Assembly (NCBI GenBank): GCA_012271065.1
Contig: JAAXHE010000169.1
Location: 1 to 62,192 of the forward strand
Reading direction: 5' to 3'
DNA length: 62,192 bases
Source of the DNA: Candidatus Latescibacterota bacterium
GTDB taxonomy: Bacteria; Latescibacterota; UBA2968; GCA-2709665
Below, one piece after another: positions 43,311 through 51,764 of this stretch. Position 1 is the stretch's first letter. Every line of letters starts with the position of its first letter. The notes under the pieces are model-generated. The model was not told the origin of the DNA, did not search any database, and was given only the letters and a program-made list of their open reading frames with translations. The translations under genes were made by a program, and so were the position numbers.

Positions 43311-45701
43311 ATGCGTATGGTGTGGCTCTTTGGAGTACTGCTGATTGCGGGACAGGCGCAGGCCAAAGTGATACGGGGTGTCGTAAGCGATTCGACTACA
43401 GGCGAACCTCTGCCGGCTGCAACCGTGTGGGTTGTTGGATCCTACAACGGCACAATTACAAATTCCGAAGGAGAGTATGTACTTGAAGCATTCAACCTCC
43501 CCGCAGTTGTCGAAGTGAGTTATATCGGGTACCGGTCTCAGCGGCATGATATCGATGAAGCTGCAGCCGACATTCAGGACTTCGCACTGGCGCCGGTACC
43601 GATTGAATTGGACGTTATCGTAGTCACGGCAGGCGAGACGGGACGGAGTATCATGCGAAAGGTGATCGCACAAAAGCAAAATTGGTGGAATGCGCTCCGG
43701 ACCTTTCGGGTTGAGGCCTACTCGCGGTTTGTATGGCGTAATCCATCCGGGATTGTCGCGATTGCGGAGAGCCTGTCCGACGCCTATTGGGACCGTGAAA
43801 GGGGTTGGCGTGAGGTCATCAAGGACAAGCGCGTAACAGAGAATCTGGATTTCGGCATGGAATTGCCTGCGGCCAGGAGTTTAAACCTTTACGAAGATAA
43901 TATAGAAATCAATGGACATAATCTGCTGGGCGTCACGCATCCGGAGGCGCTGGATCACTATGATTTCGTGCTCCAGGAATGTCGAAAAATCGATGATCGC
44001 GTCGTTTACGACATCGATGTCAAACCCAAGAACGGCCTCGAGACAGCTTTCGAGGGGCGCGTGGCCGTGCTGGATAGCGTCTTCGTGCTATTGGAAGCGA
44101 ATCTGGCCCCCAATCAGGCGTTTTTGTTCCCCCCTCCGATTCGTGAATATTCCGTCACCTTATGTCAACAGTTCGGAAACTTTGGCGGCCGTTTCAGGTT
44201 TCCCGTCGGCATGCAGCAGGAGTTGAGCGTAGAGATCGGGATTCCCGGACTGCAATTCCCGCGATTTAGCGGACGACGCATTTCCCGCTTGACGGGGTAC
44301 GAAGTGAATGTCGAACTGCCCGATTCGCTTTTCGAAAGGCGCCGAAAAGTGGTTGTCGATTCGGTGCGTGCCGAAAGGGACAGTTTGCTGTTGCGAACAG
44401 CACTCGCTATTCCTTTACATGAAATCGAGCAGGAAGCATATACACGTATCGACAGTACAATGACGTTTGCGAAGGCGTTTAAACCCGATGGGCCGCTGGC
44501 GCGGTTTATCAAGTTTGACGACGAAGAGAAAAGCACGAAAAGCGCAGGAAACGGGGAGAGTAAAGGGAGGGGCAATAGGAGAAGAGGATTTCCGTTCATA
44601 TCCAGACCTGAGTTGTGGTTCAATCGGGTGGATGGCTGGCATCTGGGCTCGAAGATCAAGGCGCATACAAAACGGACTGGCGTGACGCTTGGCGGAGCTT
44701 ACGGCTTCGGCTCGAGAAGATGGTCCTTCCGCGGGAAAGCAACGGCGCGATGGGGAGCGGGGAAACGGACATTCGCATCGATTGCTGGTTTTGACGGAAC
44801 GGACGTTCGATACCGGTCGCGACTGTACGGCCGGCTGAGGATGAGCGGGCGGCAAATCCTGGGTTCAGCGGATTATTTCGATTATTTCTGGCGGCGAGCC
44901 GGCAAATTGACGGCGGGCTACGATTTAAGACGGCGGCGTGCGCCGGACTTACGATTTGTAGCGGGGATCCATATCGAGCGGCACCGTTCCGTCGAAAAGA
45001 ACACAGACTGGCAGTTGCGAGGCAACACGGATCTTCAGCGCCCGAATCCAACAATTGATCCGGGGCGCCTGCACTCTGTTTCTCTTGAGCTGGACGCCGG
45101 CGATCAAGACAACCGTCCGGCGTTCCTGTTTGGCCGACGGAGAATGGCTTTGGCAGTTGAACACAGTCGTCCCGCATTCGGCAGCGATTTCTCCTTTACG
45201 CAAGTTCGGTTGACGTTGGATTGGCGGTTCCGTACGCTGTTCAAGCGGCGTCTGTTGTCCAATGTGCTTGATGTGCGCGTCGTCGGAAGTTCGTTTATCG
45301 GTACGCTGCCCAGGCAGCGATACGATATTCTGGATACCATACCGATTGAACTTGCTACCTTCGGGGCATTTCGTACGTGGGTGGATCGGCCCTACGAGGG
45401 AGAGAAGACTCTGGGTGTGTTTTGGGAACACAATTTCCGCACGGTACCGTTCGAGTTGATTGGTTGGCGGTGGATGATCGAGCGAAACATCGGGTTGATA
45501 GTACACGGTGGACACGGGCGCACATGGTTAGGCGACCGCACCCTGGCGGGATTGGACTATAAGCCTCAATATCTCGACCGTTTCCACCACGAAATAGGCA
45601 TGTCGATCAACGGGCTTTGGGACCTGTTCCGCGTGAATCTGACGAGGCGGCTGGATACGTCCCGGTTTTGTGTGAGCGTCGGGATGGCTCGACTGTTTTA
45701 G
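43311..45701 (+). CDS. DUF5686-like outer-membrane protein with carboxypeptidase-regulatory domain
   Basis: 796 residues. A signal peptide (MRMVWLFGVLLIAGQAQA) is followed by a CarboxypepD_reg-like domain at ~20-95 (VIRGVVSDSTTGEPLPAATV ... VEVSYIGYRSQ), a DUF5686-type middle (RSIMRKVIAQKQNWWNALRT, TFRVEAYSRF), and a C-terminal beta-barrel ending in Phe (MARLF), typical of outer-membrane proteins. The function of the family is unknown. AGGGAG lies 8 bases before the ATG; a GTG 8 codons upstream is less likely. Composition is somewhat AT-richer than neighbouring genes. Confidence 0.8.
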   Translation: MRMVWLFGVLLIAGQAQAKVIRGVVSDSTTGEPLPAATVWVVGSYNGTITNSEGEYVLEAFNLPAVVEVSYIGYRSQRHDIDEAAADIQDFALAPVPIELDVIVVTAGETGRSIMRKVIAQKQNWWNALRTFRVEAYSRFVWRNPSGIVAIAESLSDAYWDRERGWREVIKDKRVTENLDFGMELPAARSLNLYEDNIEINGHNLLGVTHPEALDHYDFVLQECRKIDDRVVYDIDVKPKNGLETAFEGRVAVLDSVFVLLEANLAPNQAFLFPPPIREYSVTLCQQFGNFGGRFRFPVGMQQELSVEIGIPGLQFPRFSGRRISRLTGYEVNVELPDSLFERRRKVVVDSVRAERDSLLLRTALAIPLHEIEQEAYTRIDSTMTFAKAFKPDGPLARFIKFDDEEKSTKSAGNGESKGRGNRRRGFPFISRPELWFNRVDGWHLGSKIKAHTKRTGVTLGGAYGFGSRRWSFRGKATARWGAGKRTFASIAGFDGTDVRYRSRLYGRLRMSGRQILGSADYFDYFWRRAGKLTAGYDLRRRRAPDLRFVAGIHIERHRSVEKNTDWQLRGNTDLQRPNPTIDPGRLHSVSLELDAGDQDNRPAFLFGRRRMALAVEHSRPAFGSDFSFTQVRLTLDWRFRTLFKRRLLSNVLDVRVVGSSFIGTLPRQRYDILDTIPIELATFGAFRTWVDRPYEGEKTLGVFWEHNFRTVPFELIGWRWMIERNIGLIVHGGHGRTWLGDRTLAGLDYKPQYLDRFHHEIGMSINGLWDLFRVNLTRRLDTSRFCVSVGMARLF

Positions 45702-45790
45702 TCTTGAGTTTCTTGTTCCGTCAACTGTTACGACGGATGAGCAAATCAGGGAGCGGACGGCCACCACAGGCATTCCTCGTTCCCCTGGTC

Positions 45791-45822
45791 TTTTATCCTT
45801 TTCATCCTGTCCATCCATGTGA
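45791..45822. repeat. Dispersed repeat B copy
   Basis: TTTTATCCTTTTCATCCTGT then CCATCCATGTGAG, matching the 4755 and 41101 copies. It lies in the 159-base gap before the isomerase gene. Confidence 0.6.
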
Positions 45823-45860
45823 GTGTGGAATTTTGAATTGACGAGGTTACGGAGAACCCG

Positions 45861-46658
45861 ATGAAGCTATCGCTGTCCGGTCGGCTGATTGAAATGACGA
45901 AGCAGTCCTATGCGATGACGGTGGAAGAATTCCTGGCGCTTACGGTCAGCGCGGGCTATGAGGGCGTGCACCTGAGGGACGGTCAGATCGATCACCTCAT
46001 CAGGGACGAACGCTTCGATGAAGTTGAAGCCCTCTATGCCGGGCATGGGTTGGGCTGCAGCATGCTCTGGGGACGGCTGGATTCGGCCTCGTTCGACGCG
46101 GACCTGACCGGAAAGAAACTGGCGCTCCTGCCGCGTGTCGGACTGGACCAGTTGATGATCGGGTATCCCACGGATATCGAATTGATCCGTGAGTGGTGTG
46201 ACCTGGCCGCACGGCAGGAAATCACGCTGGTCATCGCCTGTCATTTCAACAGCATGTTCGAGGATATCCTCCGTGCCCGCGAATTCATCGGCAAGGTCGA
46301 CCGACCGAATCTCGGGCTGAACGTCGATCCGTTGAATATCCACATGGCCGAGCAGGACTACGGCCTGGCCACCCTCGAACAGGTGAGAGACCTGCTGTGC
46401 ATCGTCAACGTACAGGGCGGCGTGCTGCACCAGGGCGAGCAGACCATACGCAGGTACTACAGAAAATCCACACCGACGTTCCGCAGGGTGTACCTGTACG
46501 ACGAGGATCATCTCGACATACCGCAATTCATATCGAATCTGAAAACCATCGGATTTGAAGGTTACGTCAACGTCCTGGAGCCGTATTCGAAAGATCACGA
46601 TCTTACGCGGGTGGCGTCGGACACGGCGCGGTTGCTGAAGGGATACATCGACGGTTGA
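45861..46658 (+). CDS. Sugar phosphate isomerase/epimerase (AP endonuclease 2 barrel)
   Basis: 265 residues. TIM-barrel of the xylose-isomerase-like family: YEGVHLRDGQIDHL, GLNVDPLNIHMAEQD (metal-binding Asp and His), IVNVQGGVLHQGEQ and GYVNVLEPYSKDHD (final Glu ligand). Such proteins isomerise keto sugars or act in inositol catabolism. GGAG precedes the ATG. Upstream of a FadR-type regulator and downstream of an outer-membrane protein gene; substrate unknown. Confidence 0.82.
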   Translation: MKLSLSGRLIEMTKQSYAMTVEEFLALTVSAGYEGVHLRDGQIDHLIRDERFDEVEALYAGHGLGCSMLWGRLDSASFDADLTGKKLALLPRVGLDQLMIGYPTDIELIREWCDLAARQEITLVIACHFNSMFEDILRAREFIGKVDRPNLGLNVDPLNIHMAEQDYGLATLEQVRDLLCIVNVQGGVLHQGEQTIRRYYRKSTPTFRRVYLYDEDHLDIPQFISNLKTIGFEGYVNVLEPYSKDHDLTRVASDTARLLKGYIDG

Positions 46659-46738
46659 CGTCCACCCCTGGTGTCTGGACTGCATCAGGCAAACATACCG
46701 CAGCCTGTTCTGTCCGAATCGGGGTCAGGAAAAAAACA

Positions 46739-46776
46739 CTTGACAAAACTGATATCACACATTAATTGCTATCAAT
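46739..46776 (+). promoter_or_regulatory. AT-rich leader with -35-like hexamer and possible operator
   Basis: TTGACA at 46740-46745 is followed by an AT-rich stretch with the palindrome TGATATCA (46750-46757) and TTGCTATCAA, ending at the FadR-type ATG. No well-placed -10 hexamer is clear. The palindrome near the start would suit autoregulation by a GntR-family protein. Confidence 0.35.
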
Positions 46777-47541
46777 ATGATAGAATTTCGTCGGGCCGTG
46801 AGTGCTGACCAACTGAAACCGGTTTCCAGAGAAAAACTGGCGGACCAGGTCGTCACGATTCTCAAACGGTTCATATTTGTTGAATCACTAAAAGCCGGCG
46901 ATAAGTTGCCGCCCGAACGAACGCTGGCCGCCAACCTGGGTGTCAGCTACCGGGTCATTCGCGAGGCGCTCTCCATCCTTGTGGCCGAAGATATCATTGT
47001 CAGGGAGCAGGGGCGAGGCACATTTGTCAGATCCATGGCTGGAATCGGTCACGAAAACGGTCATCTCTCCGTTTTCCCATCGATTTCAAGCCGATCCGAC
47101 ATCTATGCGTTGCGCATTTCCGTGGAAATGGCGGCCGCTGCTTTTGCGGCCGAAAATGCGACAGACGAAGACCTGTCGGAACTGAAAGCGATTGCCGACT
47201 TCAAAGAATGTGACTTTGGCCAGGGTATGATGGCGTATGAAATTCGCTTTCATCGCGCTTTATTGCGGGCAACGCACAACCCGATGCTGGAGGAATTCTC
47301 AGATCTCATCGCCGAGGCGTTGCGCCTCAAGGCGTATGATATAAATATCCCCGTATTCGGTGAGCGCCTTCGTACCCGGGATTTCGGCAGGGTCGCCATC
47401 GCTGAGCATCGGAAACTGGTTGACGCGCTATCCGAAAAAGACGGTGCGTCGGCAACAGCAATCATGTACAGGCAGATGGACAGCGTACGCGCGCTGATCC
47501 GTGCTCTGGAGCGGAAAGGCGACGGTGAGATTCTTCACTGA
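46777..47541 (+). CDS. FadR/GntR-family transcriptional regulator
   Basis: 254 residues. An N-terminal winged helix (EKLADQVVTILKRFI, KLPPERTLAANLGVSYRVIR, GRGTFVRSM) is followed by an FCD effector domain with the metal-ligand pattern YEIRFHRALLRATHNP and IAEHRKLVDAL. It probably binds a sugar acid or organic acid and represses nearby genes. Its position between the isomerase and the receptor operon makes either a candidate target. The leader upstream contains an inverted repeat. The ATG has no strong ribosome-binding site. Confidence 0.9.
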   Translation: MIEFRRAVSADQLKPVSREKLADQVVTILKRFIFVESLKAGDKLPPERTLAANLGVSYRVIREALSILVAEDIIVREQGRGTFVRSMAGIGHENGHLSVFPSISSRSDIYALRISVEMAAAAFAAENATDEDLSELKAIADFKECDFGQGMMAYEIRFHRALLRATHNPMLEEFSDLIAEALRLKAYDINIPVFGERLRTRDFGRVAIAEHRKLVDALSEKDGASATAIMYRQMDSVRALIRALERKGDGEILH

Positions 47542-47832
47542 AACGGATCGCATTCCGTTCCAGCGCGGTTACGCATCGAGTGACAGTCACGCTTCGAGAT
47601 CAAAGACGTCAGCCCGCCCATTCCGATTACCCAGACGTGGCGGCTCCAAGAATTGGCGGTGGGATCTATCGCAGGTTCGCGGGGCGCCTTGCAAATTGAG
47701 AATTACGCATAGGCGCCGGAGGTCCACACAGAAGGAGGTGATGATCCGCCAGGATTGATGTTGCGTTTTGCAGGATGGCACCGGAGTGTCTGGATATCGC
47801 TCGTGACATCTGAAATTTGAAGGAGGTTGAAT
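47542..47832. other. Leader region before the outer-membrane operon
   Basis: No gene of normal size. It contains a long ribosome-binding-site-like AAGGAGGTGAT at 47732-47742 and a 20-residue frame at 47758-47820 (MLRFAGWHRSVWISLVTSEI) ending exactly where the AGGAGG of the next gene begins. A leader peptide is possible but unproven. Confidence 0.35.
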
Positions 47833-48549
47833 ATGCGTAACGGTGTGTTGGTATGTTTGGCAGCGGCGCTGCTGCTGCTCTCGGCGGGAACGGTCTATGG
47901 CGGCGGCGTGGCCGGAAGTTGGGGGCTCGGGACGTTCCTGGACTACAACCGGTCGATCTTCAAGTTGAAGGACTGGTATGAAACCGGTCGCGGGCAGGCC
48001 GGCGCGGTGTTCACCTACGTGATGAGTCCGCGCACCAGCGTGGAGATGGAGTTTCACCGCTCCATATTCGAGAACGGAACACTTGAAGACCGCGCGTTTA
48101 CCTGGCCCATAGATGAACGAGACTACAGGTCACCCAACGCCGTGAGCGAGATGCGCATCAGCAGCTTTCTGGTGAACGCTGTGGTCAGACGCGGAGACGG
48201 AGGCATCCTGGCCAAGGAGAAGTATTCCACCTACGTGACCGTCGGCGCGGGATTCTACGACTACAAGACCGACGTGAGCGGCCTGATCTTTCCCGGTCAG
48301 CGCGAGGCGCCCATCGACAAGGAACTGGTGATTGAGCCGTTCAGCGATTCGCGCACGGCGCTCGGCGCCAACGTGGGCCTGGGCGTGGAAGCGTTCGTGT
48401 TCGACAATATTTCGCTGGATGTGCGCGCGCGTTACAATCTCCTGCTGGGCGAGTTGAGGCCGATGGAGGCGTGGGGCCTCGAGGGGCAGACCTTTCCCAT
48501 GCAGTTCCTGAATGCGCGCGGGGGCATCCGGTTTTACTTCAAGAAATAA
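47833..48549 (+). CDS. Small outer-membrane beta-barrel protein
   Basis: 238 residues. A signal peptide (LVCLAAALLLLSAGTVYGG) is followed by alternating-residue beta strands with turns (TYVMSPRTSVEMEFHRSIF, YSTYVTVGAGFYDYKTDVS, ISLDVRARYNLLLGE). It ends GGIRFYFKK, an aromatic-rich last strand as in OmpA/OmpW-like barrels. AGGAGG lies 6 bases before the ATG. First gene of a four-gene outer-membrane run, 80 bases before the TonB-dependent receptor gene. No exact family recognised. Confidence 0.78.
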   Translation: MRNGVLVCLAAALLLLSAGTVYGGGVAGSWGLGTFLDYNRSIFKLKDWYETGRGQAGAVFTYVMSPRTSVEMEFHRSIFENGTLEDRAFTWPIDERDYRSPNAVSEMRISSFLVNAVVRRGDGGILAKEKYSTYVTVGAGFYDYKTDVSGLIFPGQREAPIDKELVIEPFSDSRTALGANVGLGVEAFVFDNISLDVRARYNLLLGELRPMEAWGLEGQTFPMQFLNARGGIRFYFKK

Positions 48550-48629
48550 CCATGCAGGCGTGCTATAGTCCGTTGGTTCTCAGTTGGAATGTCCTGCAAG
48601 TGAATAAAACGCCGCGAAAAGGAGGAACC

Positions 48630-51600
48630 ATGAGCAGGCTCAGGTTTTTGACGGGCGCTGTGGTCGTGTTGTGTGCCGTGTTCTTTGCCGCCAGTGCGGT
48701 CATGGCCGCGACAACCGGCAAGATCGTCGGCCGCGTGACGGACGAGCAGGGGGAACCCCTGCCGGGGGCGAGTGTGGCGCTTGAGGGAGCCCGGCTGGGC
48801 GGAACGACCGATGCGGACGGATTCTACGTGATCGTCTCCGTCACGCCCGGCCAGTACAAGCTGACGGCATCGATGGTGGGGTATCACTCGGTGGTCAAAG
48901 AGCAGGTGGGCGTACGGGTGGACTTCACCACGACGGTTGACTTTCAGCTTCGTGAAACCGAATTGGAACTGGAAGAGATGGTGGTGGTCGCCGAGAGACC
49001 GCCGGTGGACCCCGACAAGACGGACAGCCGTTACGTCGTGACCGCCGAGGAGATCGAGCGAACGCCCATTCTGAGAAACGTTACCGAGGTTCTGGAACTG
49101 GAGCCGGGCTATGCCGTTGACGGCAGCGGCGCGATCCGGGGCTGGGTGGCCAGCCACAACGTCGTGTACGTCGACGGCGTTCCTGTTTCCGGCAGAGACG
49201 GGCGCGGCATCGGCGGCGGTTGGGGCGACGGCGGCGAGAGACAGTGGTACGGCGTCAACCTCAAGGCGGTGCAGGAGGTCTCGGTCATCACGGGCGGAAT
49301 GAACGCCGAGTACGGAAACGCGCAGGCCGGCGTCATCCAGATCGTCACGCGCGACGGCGGCGCGCAATATCACGGCGAGGCGGAGTATCGTCTCACCCCT
49401 GCCGGTCAGAAGCACTGGGGCGCCAATGTCTACGAGGCGCCGGGATTGCGCGGAAACGCGAAGTGGAACGACCCGGCGTGGACGAACGAGGTGGACCCCG
49501 AGACGGGAAACCTGGTCCACCCGCGAACCAACTATACAGACTGGCGGGGCCACTACCTGGATGGGTTTCTGAGCGGCCCCCTGTTCGGGGAAGCGTCATT
49601 CTTCGCCAGCGCCCGGCACCTCCGTGACGCCGCCGTGCTTCCCGGGCCGTGGCGAACGCGGCCGCCGAACCTCCGGACCACCGCAAAGCTGACGGTCCCG
49701 GCGGGGTCGAACATGAAGCTGCGGATCGGATGGATTTACGACTTCTCGGAGAATGTCAACAACGGACGGCTGTCCCGGTACAGCTTTCCGAACGTCATCC
49801 GGGGTCCGGGACGCGACCTCTTTATTCCCGATGGATCGGTCGCGGGAGAGGAAAAACAGACGGACAACATGGTCTATGGCGTTATTACCCATACCATCAG
49901 CCCCAGGACGTTTTACGAGGTAAGCGTGTCGCGCTACCGGAGCGCTACAGACACAAGCGGCGTGGGGAATAAAACCACCGCCGTCAGGACCGACAGCGAA
50001 GGGTACTTCTACATCGGGCGGGAGGACGTCTGGGCCTACAAGGTCGGGGAACAGAATCGCTTCAGCGTGAAGGCCGATCTCTCCAGCCAGATGACCCGCG
50101 GACACTTCGCCAAGACCGGCTTCGAGTTCATGACGTTCGAGAACTGGTGGACGTGGACCGGCATGACGCCTGGCGACGCGAAACGGGATATCCGTTACAT
50201 CGGGCAGCCCGAACCCGAGGAGGCCGTGACGCCCAAACAGTTCGGCGCGTACGTCCAGGACAAAATGGAGTTCGAGGGGCTGATCGTCAACGTCGGTCTG
50301 CGCTACGACCGCCTGTGGGGTCAGGACGTTCAGTTGCTGCCGTCGTTCACGTCGGGGTGGTACAACACAATGGATACGTTCATCCAGGCGCCCACGGGGC
50401 CAATGCGGACCATAGAGGGTTGGAGCCCCAGGCTGGGTATCTCACACCCCATTACGGCCAGGTCCAGCATGCATTTCTACTACGGCCGATACATGATGAT
50501 CCCCTCCTTCCGGCAACAGTTCGGGAGCCATTGGGAGACGGCCTCCGGTCCGGTGGGGATTCCCGGCGTGCCGTGGAGTCAGTTCAACGCGAAAGACGAA
50601 AGCTACGGCGCCAACGCCATCAGCCCGGTCTGGGACCGGGGGCATCCGACCAACAGCTTTGAGGTGGGCACCGACTGGAACTTCGTGAGCGACTACGTGC
50701 TCTCGCTGGCCGCCTTTTACAAGAGTAGCCAGTCCCAGAGTACGGGGATTTGGCACGACGCCGTCGACCCGGTGACCGGCAGGACAGGCGCCATAGGCGG
50801 CACGTACGGTTCCGAACGTACGGAGGACGTCAAGGGCTTCGAGTTCAGCATGCGGAAGGGCTTCAGCAACTTCTTCTCGTTCCGGGCCGCATTGAACCTG
50901 GAGTGGCTGGAGGCCATCCACTGGCTGGGCGACCCCGAGTCGGTTGCCAGCGTCCTGATCTATCCCGACCGGAGTTTCATCGCCAGCGGTAAGTACCACA
51001 AGGAATGGCGCGTTGTGGGCGGCCGCAGGGAACCCGTTCCGCTTACGGCGGAGGAGATCAAGACGCTTGGCGACAAGGCGGAAGAAAACCTGAGAAAGGT
51101 CAGGAACGACCGGCTTGCCTTCAATAGTAGGGGTGCAGTGCCCGACATTCTGCCAGCGTGGGAAGTCGAGGGTCTGACGGACGAAGCGAGGGAATGGCTG
51201 CAGGGCATCTGGTATCAGAAGTTCTGGTTCAGTGCTGGAAGCATCTTCACGCGGGGGCGCCGCAGCCAGGGCAGCCTGCAGATGTTCTTCTCCTCCCCGC
51301 TCGACTACGGTCCGGGCGCGCAGTACGCTGGCGCCACGCTATTTGGCGGCATCAATGCAAATCTGATCTACCGGATCTACACGGGCAGCAAGTTCAATTA
51401 CATCAAGCTGACCGGAGCCAACACACCGGCGAGACGGCCCTTGCACACGGAAGCCGACCTGAACCTGCAGAAGCACTTCCGCTTCGGGAACGTGAACGCC
51501 GACGTGTTCGTGGAAGTCTTCAACCTGTTCAACCAGCAGGACGCCAGCGGCATCACCAGTACGGACTACATGTGGTGGGGGCTCCAGCAGCCCAGGCCCA

Positions 51601-51698
51601 ACGACGCGACTTACCTCAATTACGGGGACGTTTCCGACCGTTCGCGCTACATAGGCAATCCCCGGATAACGCACGCGGGAATCAGGTTGAGCTTCTGA
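48630..51698 (+). CDS. TonB-dependent receptor with N-terminal carboxypeptidase-regulatory domain
   Basis: 1022 residues. Signal peptide at 1-26 (VVVLCAVFFAASAVMA). A CarboxypepD_reg domain (~30-110: GRVTDEQGEPLPGASVALEG) resembles that of SusC/OAR-type receptors. The plug domain starts ~125 (ERTPILRNVTEVLELEPG, YVDGVPVSG, VITGGMNAEYGNAQAGVIQI), then a 22-strand barrel ending GNPRITHAGIRLSF. It is an OAR/CirA-like transporter importing an unknown ligand with TonB energy. GGAGG precedes the ATG. The next gene encodes a large secreted protein rather than a SusD. Confidence 0.9.
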   Translation: MSRLRFLTGAVVVLCAVFFAASAVMAATTGKIVGRVTDEQGEPLPGASVALEGARLGGTTDADGFYVIVSVTPGQYKLTASMVGYHSVVKEQVGVRVDFTTTVDFQLRETELELEEMVVVAERPPVDPDKTDSRYVVTAEEIERTPILRNVTEVLELEPGYAVDGSGAIRGWVASHNVVYVDGVPVSGRDGRGIGGGWGDGGERQWYGVNLKAVQEVSVITGGMNAEYGNAQAGVIQIVTRDGGAQYHGEAEYRLTPAGQKHWGANVYEAPGLRGNAKWNDPAWTNEVDPETGNLVHPRTNYTDWRGHYLDGFLSGPLFGEASFFASARHLRDAAVLPGPWRTRPPNLRTTAKLTVPAGSNMKLRIGWIYDFSENVNNGRLSRYSFPNVIRGPGRDLFIPDGSVAGEEKQTDNMVYGVITHTISPRTFYEVSVSRYRSATDTSGVGNKTTAVRTDSEGYFYIGREDVWAYKVGEQNRFSVKADLSSQMTRGHFAKTGFEFMTFENWWTWTGMTPGDAKRDIRYIGQPEPEEAVTPKQFGAYVQDKMEFEGLIVNVGLRYDRLWGQDVQLLPSFTSGWYNTMDTFIQAPTGPMRTIEGWSPRLGISHPITARSSMHFYYGRYMMIPSFRQQFGSHWETASGPVGIPGVPWSQFNAKDESYGANAISPVWDRGHPTNSFEVGTDWNFVSDYVLSLAAFYKSSQSQSTGIWHDAVDPVTGRTGAIGGTYGSERTEDVKGFEFSMRKGFSNFFSFRAALNLEWLEAIHWLGDPESVASVLIYPDRSFIASGKYHKEWRVVGGRREPVPLTAEEIKTLGDKAEENLRKVRNDRLAFNSRGAVPDILPAWEVEGLTDEAREWLQGIWYQKFWFSAGSIFTRGRRSQGSLQMFFSSPLDYGPGAQYAGATLFGGINANLIYRIYTGSKFNYIKLTGANTPARRPLHTEADLNLQKHFRFGNVNADVFVEVFNLFNQQDASGITSTDYMWWGLQQPRPNDATYLNYGDVSDRSRYIGNPRITHAGIRLSF

Positions 51699-51764
51699 CG
51701 TGAGTGAGCCCCTCCGGAGACGGAGGGACGGAACTCATTGGTCATCTTTGAGGAGGTCAAGGAA

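Noticed and set aside
47732..47750. 16S rRNA 3'-end fragment (inverse)
   Set aside because: AAGGAGGTGAT resembles the inverse of the 16S tail, but similarity stops there; it is a ribosome-binding-type sequence.
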